Assembly (NCBI GenBank): GCA_907164885.2
Contig: OU015490.1
Coordinates: forward strand, 226,603,054-226,667,053
Source: Dolomedes plantarius
Taxonomy: Eukaryota > Arthropoda > Arachnida > Araneae > Dolomedidae
Direction of reading: 5' to 3'
DNA length: 64,000 bases
The notes below the pieces were generated by a model. The model saw only the letters and a program-made list of their open reading frames with translations, was not told the DNA's origin and did not search any database. Numbering within the stretch: position 1 is the stretch's first letter; each line of letters starts with the position of its first letter. The translations under genes were made by a program, and so were the position numbers. Shown piece after piece: positions 1 to 11,042 of this stretch.

Positions 1-1435
1 TCTTTCAACTGATGGTTAAATGACTATTACTTGTCTGTTACCCGTCAAATGGATTTCACCTGTCATCTTAGATATGAAAATATATCCAGTGGTTATCAAA
101 TTGTATTTATTTTACCTTACTTATTAATGCAATGAATATTTTTACTGGATATATCAATGAAAAATATCAGAATCGAAATCTGCAAAGAATATTTGGAAAC
201 ATACTGGTATGTTTTTACCTTATGATATCGCAAGGAATATGGAAAATTTTGCTGATGACATAAAGACACAACATCGTAAGCTTATAAATTAAATATATTA
301 AAAATTAATATATTATAAATATATTAAATGAAAATATTTAATATAGATTTAATTAATATATTATATGTGAATCTATTTTTAATATATTTAACTAAATATA
401 TTAAAAATCTATTCACAGATGTAAGAAATATTTGATTAGGATAGCGTGTAAATTAGAAAGTAAATGATTAACGTTGCTTACATAAATACAACTGTTTTTC
501 TGGATTTGATAGCTCAGTTTCAAGCTTTTTCCTTCAGATTTTCAACCATTTGAATTTATTTACCATTCTATTATAACATTGCATTAAGAGATGAAAACAT
601 AATTTTATGTATTTTTCCGTTTTGTTTCAAATTTTTTAAATTAGGATTTGTCATAATTTTTATTTAATGGAAAACAAGGAAAATTATTATAACCCAGTTG
701 TTTATGATTTTTTTACTTATTTTTATTGTTTCCCTTAAACTTTAATTCAGTTTGTAATGATAGTATTGACTCAATATTAATTTGTAGGCAATTTTAACTT
801 TTACGACAGTTTCCAAATCAGAACAATATTTTCATTAATAATCTCGTCTACTGAGGAACTCGTGCTTTCAAGTTGTTTTCCTTTCATATTGGATATTCAG
901 AGGATAAAATGTCTTGTTATAGATTACCATTGTCTATTACAATGCAAATTTATTACCATTTGTTTTCGACTATTTTTATAAAAGTTTCTCTTTGATGATA
1001 ACATATTTTTTAAGAGTTATCAAAACATTGCTCCAGAAATTCATATTTTGAAAATATTTTTGAAAATTTCAAAAATAAGTGTATGTCAATAATTTAATCA
1101 TATATTTCATCAATTAAAATGAAAATCTTCATACTGATATAAAACGATAAATAATTATTTTCCCCAAAGTAGAATGAACAATATTTCTATGCGTGAAACC
1201 ATAGAATCATAAAATAAATTAATTAATAAAATATATTAATTTTATCTATATTTAACTGTTATTTAAACTTCAAAGGTAACTTCTAATTCAGATTAGTATA
1301 TTGAACAAGAGTATCTTCAATGCAGTTCCATTTACAATTCAATAGCTAGATTATTGTATAAACGTATAAATGTATTCATTCTTATTTTCAAAGTTAAAAT
1401 ATTACTGTCGTACTAATATAACTCAAGCGTACCAT
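1..1435. other. AT-rich stretch without a gene
   Basis: Very AT-rich DNA with short direct and inverted AATATATTAA-like words around 290-410. No ORF of note and no recognisable element was seen. Confidence 0.6.
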
Positions 1436-1910
1436 ATCCCACGACCTGGTTCCATTCCGCTTCAGTCCAGTTTCCTCGTGCGCGGCAAAACTCCAAACGG
1501 AGGCGTCGATGGGTGGGCGTCAAGGGCAGCACACGTAATGGGCACCGCGATACCAACTGTCCTTCAGCCAGGCGCCTTCGTATGGTTCGAGAAGACACAG
1601 AGGCCCCTAGTGAAGGTGCTACCTGTGCCTGGATGGCGGCCGATGAAGCAGTTGGCTGTACGCGTGCATTTCTTACGATATGGCGGTCTTCTCGACGACT
1701 GGTCTGTCGAGGAAGTCCTGAGCCTGGTCTTCGTGTACATGACATCTCTCGGGTCCACTGGTCCCAACACCTCCTCACAACACAATCAGAGCGGCCTAAT
1801 TGACGAGCTACTCGCCTAGCTGACCACCCAGCTTTCATCGTCCCGACGATTCTCCCCCTCTCAAACTGCGACAACTGCTTATATTGTGTTCGAACACGGC
1901 GTAATTTTAT
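1436..1910 (-). pseudogene. Tc1-family transposase, N-terminal fragment
   Basis: The fragment would bind the transposon ends; the catalytic domain is absent. The minus-strand reading contains QFERGRIVG, a paired-like helix-turn-helix (QLGRSDCVVRRCWDQW) and a second HTH ending in SSRTIRRRLAEGQL, followed by PLTPTHRRLRLEFCRARGNW. That is the usual order of the first roughly 150 residues of a Tc1-like transposase. In-frame sequence extends upstream to an ATA at 1908-1910 where an ATG start would be expected, so the start codon may be mutated. After NQVV the expected segment with the first catalytic Asp is replaced by unrelated sequence. Identification is by family pattern; non-function is certain from the truncation. 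Confidence 0.8.
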
Positions 1911-2141
1911 GTCTATCTCAGCTCTTTCTTTGTAAATGATTCAGCACATCAAACAAGCTTTGGTTACCTGTTTTATACTCCACAGAGTACGATGTTCAAC
2001 GCCCTCTACTGGCTATACGTAATGCGCAATCACGCTGCATTTCTAATGATTTGCATATCTCCCCGACATGTACCTTCATTGCAAGTTTCGTTACGATCCC
2101 GCAATTATTTCTTGGTGCGCTAATTTTTTTGTCCATGAGTG
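1436..2141 (-). mobile_element. Tc1-like element, truncated (N-terminal half)
   Basis: Read on the minus strand, the element begins at 2141 with CACTCATGGACAAAAAAATT next to a TA (2142-2143), as expected for a Tc1/mariner terminus. It runs through a leader of about 230 bp into a Tc1 transposase N-terminus. Similarity stops near 1436, just before the first catalytic aspartate, so the catalytic half and the other terminus are missing. Confidence 0.75.
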
Positions 2142-2170
2142 TATACAATCATCCATGAGTGTATACAATC
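2131..2170. repeat. 20-bp tandem repeat at the junction of two Tc1 fragments
   Basis: 2131-2150 and 2151-2170 are the same 20-mer with one difference in the first base (core CCATGAGTGTATACAATC). The first copy includes the terminal bases of the minus-strand Tc1; the second lies in the coding sequence of the plus-strand Tc1. Confidence 0.85.
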
Positions 2171-2357
2171 AATAGAAAACATGTGGTCCATGGTTGCTCT
2201 ACGATTGACCCAGATTCCATCCCCAGCTGCCACAGCAGATCAACTTTGGCAACGTGTGGAAGCTGCTTGGTCTGCTGTACCCCAAGAACTCATCCAAAGT
2301 CTCTTTGAATCAATGCCGATGCGTGTGGCAGCGGTGATCTCCAACAATGGCGGCTAG
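2151..2357 (+). pseudogene. Tc1-family transposase, C-terminal fragment
   Basis: Reading ECIQSIENMWSMVALRL, LWQRVEAAWSAVPQ and SMPMRVAAVISNNGG to the TAG at 2355-2357, this is the last roughly 65 residues of a Tc1-like transposase: the helix after the third catalytic acidic residue and the 'SMPxRVAAVI' tail. The catalytic residues are upstream of the break and lost. It faces the neighbouring N-terminal fragment tail to head, so the two cannot be one simple interrupted copy. Confidence 0.75.
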
Positions 2358-2502
2358 TCTGGCTACTTATTTTGGCAGGAACCACACTTCACAGAAGTCT
2401 ATAAATTTAACCATTTGATACTTGGTCAACATGTTATCTACAAAATAAATTTTGTTGTGATATCTCTTGTCTTTCTTGGTGTTGCAATTTGGGTGGCCAG
2501 CA

Positions 2503-2505
<3 letters not shown>
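2151..2505 (+). mobile_element. Tc1-like element, truncated (C-terminal end and 3' terminus)
   Basis: Plus-strand remnant holding the transposase C-terminus, a short 3' untranslated part and a terminus that reads TTGGGTGGCCAGCAGTG up to 2505, immediately followed by TA. The 5' part is missing. The flanking TA continues directly into a (TA)n tract. Confidence 0.7.

Positions 2506-2558
<53 letters not shown>
2506..2558. repeat. (TA)n microsatellite
   Basis: About 26 uninterrupted TA units directly abutting the Tc1 terminus at 2505. Tyrosine/isoleucine ORFs across it are artefacts. Confidence 0.97.
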
Positions 2559-2560
<2 letters not shown>

Positions 2561-2580
2561 TATAAAACCCCAAAACCCTT

Positions 2581-2901
2581 TTAAAATTCTAAATTATTTC
2601 TAAATTTTTTGCTTGTGCGTGGATTAAATACGTTGTTCGCTTTCATTTTAATAACAAAGGAGTTCATTTCGGCAGATACTATACGATCCCTGTAGATTTG
2701 GAGACAATCCCTCGTCGTTATATAAGTTTTCAAGCCCGGAGAACAAGGCTCATCGAACCATTCCACTTTTGCAGCGTCACATGACAAGTCGTCTATGAAT
2801 GTTATATAAGGGCCTGTGGTCAGGTAGATGTACACTTCCTGGATTCTGTGACTATCCAGTGAAGATATAACGTTATCAGCTTTAATAAAAAATGTTCGAG
2901 A
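2581..2901 (-). CDS. Unrecognised ORF, possible exon
   Basis: On the minus strand a frame stays open from a TAG at 2926-2928 down to a TAA at 2581-2583 (about 115 codons), with codon content less AT-biased than the flanks. The first in-frame ATG is at 2835, but the predicted peptide looks protein-like well upstream of it (FFIKADNVISSLDSHRIQE), so the segment may be an exon. A CAG at 2902-2904 preceded by a weak pyrimidine stretch could be a splice acceptor. Residues include CDAAKVEWFDEPCSPGLK and a second Cys further on. I do not recognise the family. No partner exon was found, and a transposon-derived origin is also possible. Confidence 0.3.
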   Translation of the reverse strand, partial: SRTFFIKADNVISSLDSHRIQEVYIYLTTGPYITFIDDLSCDAAKVEWFDEPCSPGLKTYITTRDCLQIYRDRIVSAEMNSFVIKMKANNVFNPRTSKKFRNNLEF

Positions 2902-4423
2902 CTGAATAGCTCCATTGTCTTTTGTCTACCCCGGCATAAGATAAGTAATTTCGATGTGACATGTCATGTCTGTAATTCACTGATCCATTATCTTCTTTGG
3001 TCTAACCTGGCATGTTGCATATATATATAGATGCTTAACAGATAAGACTAATTAATGTCTTTTGCTGGGGTCATTTATAATTATACAGTTTTATTTTACC
3101 TTAAAAATGTAGTATTATTCATTTTAAATATTTCCTATTAAAATTTAAATAAATAGTATACAATTTGAAAGCTTTTGGTTTCTCATAATATATTATGGTA
3201 ATTTTCATAATTGCTTTTTTATGTTAAATGGTTAATTTTCTTGTTCATTGCACTAACTCGTTAAGTATCTCATTAGATTGGCTATATCTCTGTATTTGAT
3301 TAAATCGCTTCAAAGGTTTCAATATCATGGTTGAATGATCGTCGTTTTACACGATTCAATCATCCATTTGATTATTGCTGCAATAGGCTGAATAATATGT
3401 TTCATTGGTCGTTGCCACTCAGTACTGTGGCTGATACTAAAAGCACACATTAACAGTGATTTCATAATTTTAATGCAATACAACATATCAATATTCCTTA
3501 GAGAAGTGTCTAAGACCATTTCCTGTGTATTGGAGTGTACGATTAAAAATTGTGAAATTCATTAGTCCTTTTCTTTCGGTAAAGGGTAAAAAACTTTATC
3601 TTATGCAGTTTGAAGATATAAATTTGAATTTACCTTTAGAAAAATACCTACACAATTTTTTATTAGTAGGCCATTTTTCACCAAAATTATTTTTAACTGA
3701 TTGAAAATATAAAAGAAACAACATTTGAAACTTTTGATAAAAAATGGAGATTGAAAGTTATTATCCAATACCAATCATATCAGTGGAGGAGCAGCAAGTG
3801 CATAAAAAGCTGTAGGTGTCAAATTTTTGGATTAAATTTTACATGGTTTTTAGATGTTTTTTTTTTTTAGATTTCTTTAGTTTTATAGGTAGTACATAAG
3901 AAAACGAGATGCAAAGTGATCACTGCTATTCGTATGACATATTAGGTCATGTACGATTATGCATTTGATTGCCAGGATTTTTCGGTGTTTTAGCAGATGG
4001 AAGAAGATGATCTTAGGTTTGAGGAATATTATATCCTGAACCTCGTGGTTTCATTCAAAATATATTTGATCTTATTTGAGGTAAAATAATCCTGTTTTAG
4101 ATTATATATAACATCAAAGAAATCGAAATACTTTTTAACAATTATTCGTTTACGTTTAACACGAATATCGTTTACATGTCATCATGTGAATTCCCTAAAC
4201 ATCTGCTAAAGAACGGATCAGATTTGTCAGTTCTTCAGCTAGGTTACCCTGAAAAAGAGTTTTCCTACAAATAACAAATAATACTATATTCCTTGGTATA
4301 TCTTTGAGATACTGAAAACTATCGAAAATGAAAATAATTTTAAAGTTTAAAAATAATATTTATAATTATCATTCAGATAGAGATTTGAATTCAAGTGCCT
4401 TTCAAACGGCTCTATTGTTTAGC

Positions 4424-4429
<6 letters not shown>
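2902..4429. other. Noncoding stretch
   Basis: AT-rich sequence with no convincing ORF, TIR or RNA gene. A 64-codon minus ORF at 3325-3519 has no recognisable motif and is probably chance. Confidence 0.5.

Positions 4430-4516
<87 letters not shown>
4430..4516. repeat. (TA)n microsatellite
   Basis: More than 40 TA units; a short GT-rich run follows at about 4548-4564. Confidence 0.97.
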
Positions 4517-4520
<4 letters not shown>

Positions 4521-6379
4521 TTATTAAAAAAAGAGAGTGTTTGCGTGAGTGCGTGTGTGTGTGTGCATGCGGCACCCAGGCGAATCTGTGAAACATACAG
4601 CCGTGAAATTTGGCACACGGGTAGTGCAGACTATGGGAAGGTGCACTTCGAAGCCCGAATTCTAAATTTTATTCTAGAAAATTTTTTATTTTATGTTTTG
4701 TGCGATATTTTATGTTTTTCAACTTCAGATTACGATATCTCGGCAAAAAAGGATCGTAGAATTTTGATCTTTTTACAATCTAAGACTACAGACATTTCTC
4801 CTTCAAACAAGACCTCATTTGTTTAAAAATAATTTAAAACAGACTAATATTTTCATCAAAATATTAATACCATTTTTTCGATAAATTTACGCCCTTTTGA
4901 GCATCTACGGTCGATGCTCTTCGTGTTTTTATCTTACAAAGAAAATATTTACATCATCCGGAAGATGAAAGCTTTCTGATTCATAGGAACCTCATTTCAA
5001 GTCTCTATCTTAAAATTTCGATTTTTAATTGAATTTTAAAGAACGATACTTCAACACAAATTTTGCTGCGCGGTTCTTCAATGCGAAAGAAGAGCGGCAA
5101 ATTCTCCCCTTGGGTTGTAAACAACAATGAGTCATTCATTCACTTGATTCAGTCATCGCCCTTAATGTAAGAAAAATTTAATTAGAGATCTTGAATTGAT
5201 TAAATCTTCTTCACAGTAAAACAGTTTTTCATTATATTATTTTTTTAATTTCGTTTCTTTACGTTAAAAACGTAAACAAACAGACCTTTTGATTAAATGT
5301 TACATACTTAGAAAGAGCTTCAAAAACTTTTAATTCAAAATTTTTAATCATAATTAAATCATTTTAAGATGTACTGATTTTTTGGGATATTTAGCCAGTT
5401 AAAAGTGAATATTCGAATGGGAATCGATTCGCTTTGGGTTGACGGCGTACCATTTTCCAATTTGCAAAACGGCTGCTTGATGTTGATTCGTAAGTTGAAA
5501 TTTTTAGAATCTATTATTTTTTAATATAATTGTTTTCATTTTTTAATATAATTGTTTTCAAGTGTTTGTTTGTGTGTGTGTTTTCTTACGTGTGTTAAAA
5601 TCATTGCTAAATTCACTATAAGGCTGATTCTCGAACATCCTAATTAAAAAATATGAATTTCCATTACTTCAGAACAGAGTTAAAGATAAGACTGAGAAAC
5701 CCATCACCAATGATTTTAAAACTTACATCCCTCTCTGTATGTAGAAATGGTTTTTTCATTAAACAATCTATGTAGTTTTAAGCTGTAGAATACATGTTAA
5801 AAATTTTTAAACAAAATGTTATTATTATATTGCTTGAGAAATGAAAGAAATTTAGAGTTTGAATGTGGTATTTATATTATTTGTTTCATTTGTACAGTTT
5901 TAAATGACGTTAATTAATTTCTTATGTTTACAGTAATTTATGTTTTCGTATCGTTTCACATAACTATTTTTCCATATGTTAATAGAAGTTCAGTTAAAAT
6001 CGAAAATTTGTAGACAACTTTTAAAAAAGTTGGATTTTTACGCTTTTTCAATGTGTGAAACTGAAGATTCCGATTAGGCCTTTAGTCTTCACATAGTTTT
6101 TAACAATAATATGATCCATAAAAAAAGTCGATGCTATTATTTTTTTTCTCATTTTATTTATATTATATTTATTTTTCTCATTGTATAACTTTTGAATACT
6201 ACTGAAATATCAATTCTACTGTTATTCAATTTTAAAAAAATCATAATATTTTATATTTTAAGGACCGTCCGGCAGTCAATGCGCTCAGGAGGGCCATAAT
6301 TGGATTCAATTCGTGCATTGTTTTAATGTGTTTTTTTTCAATAATTTTTTATTTTGGTAACTCACTTTTTTTTCTTTGC
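4517..6379. other. Noncoding stretch with probable decayed repeat
   Basis: 4540-5160 has the mixed composition of a degraded dispersed repeat, but I cannot name it. A 22-bp AT-rich word is tandemly doubled at about 5515-5562. No gene is visible. Confidence 0.4.
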
Positions 6380-6603
6380 AGATTCAACTTTCATTGCCGT
6401 TTGCCGAATTTAATCTTCCATTGCCGAATTCAATCTTAGTTTCATTTCAGGATCTTTCATTTTATTTGCTTTTATTTTGTGCTTAATGTTTTACTAATGT
6501 TTTGTCCTTAGCATTTTTCTTTGAATATGCCACAGCCTCCGAGGAAAAAAAAAATGTCTTCGTACACAAAAGTGACAGAACAGAGAACGAAATCGAAGTA
6601 GGA

Positions 6604-6840
6604 GAGAAGATGAATCTACTCCAGAAAGAAAAGCAAGACAGGAAGCAAACAGACAACGAGAGCAAAGAAGAAGATAAATCGAATGTACTCCTGAAAGACA
6701 AGCAAGACAGGAAGCAAACAGACAACGAGATCAAAGAAGATGAGAAATAGAATGTACTCCTGAAAGACAAGCAAGACAGGAAGCAAACAGACAACGAGAT
6801 CAAAGAAGATGAGAAATGGAATGTACTCCGGAAATACAAG
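6604..6840 (+). repeat. 69-bp tandem repeat in the Helitron N-terminal coding region
   Basis: AAGCAAGACA recurs at 6631, 6700, 6769 and (one change) 6838, giving an exact period of 69 bp, or 23 codons. In the coding frame each unit reads CTPERQARQEANRQRDQRR. In this copy the unit boundary carries a stop codon: TAA at 6672, TGA at 6741 and TGA at 6810. Confidence 0.9.
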
Positions 6841-8903
6841 CAAGACTACAGCAGGTTAGAACTACAATAAGTGCTGCTCGAAGGCGCATGTACACTAATT
6901 TTGAAAATGCAGCTTTTCACTACGACCCATCGGCAGATTACGTATCAGATCCTTCGTGTAACATTGGATCCATGTCTGTAACTTGCCAACATTGTGGAGC
7001 AAAGAAGTGGAAAGGTGAAGCCTTAGGTATGTGCTGCAGCGGAGGAAAGGTTCAACTGCCACAGTTGAAGGATCCACCTGAGCCCCTATGTTCTTTACTA
7101 AGCGGCACTTCTCGAGAAGCTAAACATTTCCTTTCTAATATAAGAATTCCTGTTTCCAGATGACCTGTTTTGGCACAACGAAAGAAATTAGAGAGCCCGG
7201 TTACATGCCTACATTTAAGGTACAGGGTCAAGTTTATCACCGCATCGGCAGTCTGCAGTCTCTACCGAGGGAAGAGCCTAAATTTTTGCAAATTTACTTT
7301 GTCGGAACACTACACAACAAGCAGAACATCACTGTAAAAACAAGCCACAAACCAGAGGAGACATAGTACTACAGTTGCAAGGTATGCTGCATAATCACAA
7401 CTGTTACATCCAGAGCTTTAAGTCGGCTATGGATAAGATTACCCCGGAATTCAAATTGGTGATCGAAGCGGACAGAACCCCACACGGTGAACATGAGAGT
7501 CGGTTCAACGCCACCGCAACAGAAGAAGTCGCTTTGATCATGGTGGGTGAACAACATGGAACAAGAGACATAGGTTTAGAAGAAAGAAGTGGCACCCTAA
7601 TAAAAAAATTAACGAGACGCACAGGTCCTACGACGCGCTACACTATCCACTCATCTTTTGGCAGGGGGAGGATGGATATCATTTTGAACTGCGACTAAAA
7701 GATCCAACTACAGGAATGCCCCAAACTAAGAAGATTTCAGCTATGCAATTCTATGCTTACAGGATGATGACACGTTCTTCAAATTTCAACACATTACTGA
7801 GAAGCAAAGACCTGTTCCACCAATTTATCGTTGATATGTATGCCAAGATTGAATCGGAAAGACTATTGTACATACGAATAAATCAGAGGACTCTCAGAGT
7901 TGAACAGTATGCTCATTTGAGGGATGCGGTCATGAATGATGGAAATATCTCCGACATAGGCCAGTTGATCATCTTGCCTTCCAGCTTTACAGGGGGTCCA
8001 AGGTACATGCACGAGCGTACTCAAGATGACATGACCTACGTGAGAAACTACGGCAGACCAGACCTCTTCATCACTTTCACCTGCAATCCAACAGAGGGAC
8101 AATCTGGACAGAGATACAGGAAGAACTATTTCTTGGACAAAAACCACAGGATCGTCATGATTTGTTAGCAAGAGTATTTCATCAGAAACAAAAAACGCTT
8201 ATGAGTCTCATCACAAAGGCAAAGATTTTTGGAGAAGTTCAATGTCATATGTACACGATAGAGTGGAAGAAGCGAGGACTTCCTCATGCTCACATTCTGA
8301 TTTGGCTCAAGGACTCCGTACACGTTCATCGCGTGGACGACTTTATCAGTGCAGAAATCCCTAATGAACAAGAATACCCGGAACTTTTTTTCAATTGTAA
8401 CTAAGCAGATTGTGCACGGCCCCTGCGGATCCATAAATCCAACCTCTCCATGCATGAAAGATGGAATTTGCACTAAACGATATCCGCGCCAATTTTTGAA
8501 AGAGACGCAAACAGGACGAAATGGATATCCACTATATCGGCGCAGATCACCACAAGACGGGGGATTTAAGGTTGACATCGTTTATAAAGGATCGCAAGTG
8601 TCTATATACAATACTTGGATTGTACCGTATTGCCCACTACTAACAAAAATTTTCAGTTCCCATATCAACGTAAAGTATTGCAATTCTGTTAAGTCTATAA
8701 AGTATGTCTGTAAGTATATTAACAAAGGATCTGACATGGCTGTTTTTCATGTGAACAGTGGAGAGAATGACTTAAATGAAATTGCCCAGTATCAAATGGG
8801 AAGATATATCAGCAGCAATGAAGCAGTATGGCGAATACTCAACTTTCCTATTCATGAGCGCCACCCCACAGTGATTCATCTGAATGTCCACCTTGAGAAT
8901 TGA
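6604..8903 (+). pseudogene. Helitron Rep (HUH nuclease) half of RepHel
   Basis: The Rep half nicks and joins single-stranded DNA during rolling-circle transposition. Segments appear in the normal order but scattered over frames. Charged repeats come first, then a Cys-rich zinc-finger-like part (CQHCGAKKWKGEALGMCC, 6816-7163). After a shift near 7155 comes PTFKVQGQVYHRIGSL, then the HNHNCYIQSFKSAMD region (7375 on). After a shift near 7605 comes the Helitron_like_N domain (7716-8158, YGRPDLFITFTCNP). After a shift near 8160 comes the HUH box LPHAHILIWL (HxH codons at 8285-8293). After a shift in the T-run near 8385 comes IHGPCG-type sequence and KYVCKYINKG with both catalytic tyrosines (8703-8705, 8715-8717). 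The catalytic residues survive although at least five frameshifts and three early stops rule out translation. Confidence 0.9.
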
Positions 8904-11042
8904 CAGAGAGTTATTTCACACCAGAATACGCTGCTGAACGTGCCCAAACACACCCAGGAAACGACACCCACGTCTTTCATCAGACTTTGTACCCAAGATG
9001 AGATTCCACGCACCCTGTTGTACAACCAAGTTCCCAAATACTACACTTGGAACAATGGAAACAAGACATGGAACCGTCGAAAACAAGGACACGTTGTACC
9101 TGAGCAAACAGGAATAAGGTCAAGCAATGCACTGGGCCGGGTGTACACCGTCCATCCGAACAATTCAGAGTTCTTTCACCTGCGTCTCCTGCTGCATGAA
9201 GTACCAGGCCCAAAATCATTTGAAGATTTGAAAACATTTCAGGGACAGCTCTGTGAAACTTACAAAAAGGCCTGCCAGATTAGAGGCCTTTTGGAGAACG
9301 ATGACCACTGGAACAATGCACTCGAAGAAGCGGCTGCATCTCGATCACCAAAGGTTTTGCGGAATCTGTTTGCTGTAATGCTACATACATGCTCCATGTC
9401 ATCTCCCGAACAGTTATGGATGAATCATAAGGAGAACCAGTCCGAAGACATGCTGCACCAAGCACGCATGCAGCAGCAGAATATGGATCTGGACTACAGT
9501 GACGACATCTTCAACAGAGCGCTATTCGACATTGAGGACAATATTATATTGATGGGTGGATCGGACTTAAAAAGCTTTGGACTTCCACAACCAAATCGAA
9601 ACCTTGATTCAGTCCTGACGAGTGAAGAACGTATGGAGCGAAATAATGATACGAATGTACTTGCAACATACATAGAGGAAAATGAGCCGAAAACGGTCCC
9701 AGATCAAAAGGAAGCATTTGACAAGATCACAGCAGCAGTTTCCAATGGTCGCGGTGGCATATTCTTTTTGGATGCTCCAGGCGGTACAGGGAAGACTTTT
9801 CTAATCAATCTTCTTTTGGCTAAAGTGCGACACAGAAACGAAATTGCCCTGGCTGTTGCTTTTTCTGGCATTGCTGCAACACTATTGACAGGAGGGAGGA
9901 CAGCTCACTCGGCTTTCAAGTGACCCTTAAATCTGGCAAACACAGAGACTCCTACGTGTAACATTTCAAAAAATTCAGGAAAGGCAATGGTTCTGAAGCA
10001 TTGCAAGTTAATTGTCTGGAATGAATGCACCATGTCCCACAAAGCCGCATTCGAAGCACTCGATGCCACATTGAAGGACATCAGAGGTAACAATTACAGA
10101 ATGGGAAGAGTAACTATGGTGTTGGCTGGCGACTTTCGACAGACACTTCCGGTTATTGCACGTGGAACCAGGGAGGATGAAATGCAGGCCTGCTTAAAGT
10201 CGTCTTACGTGTGGAATGACATTGAAAGACATTGTCTTTCAACACGCATGCGAGTTCATGTCAATGGTGATCCCTCAGCCCAGCAATTTACAGATAAACT
10301 TCTACAACTTGGAAATAGAGCCATTACTGCTGATAATACATGATGTATAGCCATGGGAACGATTGGAATGATTGTGACAACTCAACAACAGCTGAAAGAG
10401 GCGATGTTTTCACATGTGACCCAGCACTTCACTGATCACACATGGCTGTGCGAAAGAGCAATCCTTTTCCCAAGAAACGAAGATGTCAACGTCATCAATA
10501 AGCAGCTTTTACAAGAATTGCCAGGTAAAGCTCAAGTTTACAAATCGACTGACACCACCTGTGATACAGAAGAAGCGGTACACTACACCACATAATTTTT
10601 AAATACTTTAGAGCCATCTGGAGTACCCTCTCACATATTAGATCTGAAGATTGGTGCACCAATTATGCTGCTGAGAAATCTGCATCTAACTTCACTCTGC
10701 AATGGAACAAGACTTGCTGCAAAGAATCTGATGCCGAATGTGATTGAAGCCACAATTATGACAGGACACTCTGCAGGCGAAGTCGTATTTATTCCCAGGA
10801 TACCAATCATCCCTTCCGATATACCATTTCAATTTAAAAGACTTCAGTTCCCTGTCCGTTTAAGTTTCGCCATGAGCATTAACAAGGCGCAAGGGCAATC
10901 GCTAAAAGTAGTTGGACTCGATCTTCTCAAATCCTGTTTCTCCCATGGTCAACTTTATGTGGGTTGTTCTAGAGTTGGAAAAGCCGAAAATCTCTACATC
11001 CTAGCTCCAAATGGAAGAACAAAAAAATATAGTATATCCTGA
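8904..11042 (+). pseudogene. Helitron Pif1-type helicase half of RepHel
   Basis: SF1B DNA helicase that unwinds donor DNA for the Rep half. After a short out-of-frame piece (8910-8970) one frame runs from about 8975 to the TGA at 11040, broken only by in-frame stops at 9921 (TGA), 10341 (TGA) and 10593 (TAA). Visible motifs are Walker A DAPGGTGKTF (9771-9800), the Walker B-like [29 protein letters not shown] and [17 protein letters not shown]. In Walker B the expected catalytic Asp is Asn (AAT at 10020-10022), so even without the stops ATP hydrolysis should be impaired. Order and spacing match the C-terminal half of Helitron RepHel. Decay is clearly milder than in the Rep half, where frameshifts dominate. 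Confidence 0.9.

Noticed and set aside
1370..1819. 149-codon plus ORF
   Set aside because: Opposite strand of the Tc1 N-terminal fragment, which has clear HTH motifs; the plus reading has none.
6483..6843. Minus-strand ORFs with Ser/Phe/Leu-rich repeats resembling membrane helices
   Set aside because: They are antisense shadows of the 69-bp Helitron repeat; the plus strand carries the family-consistent reading.
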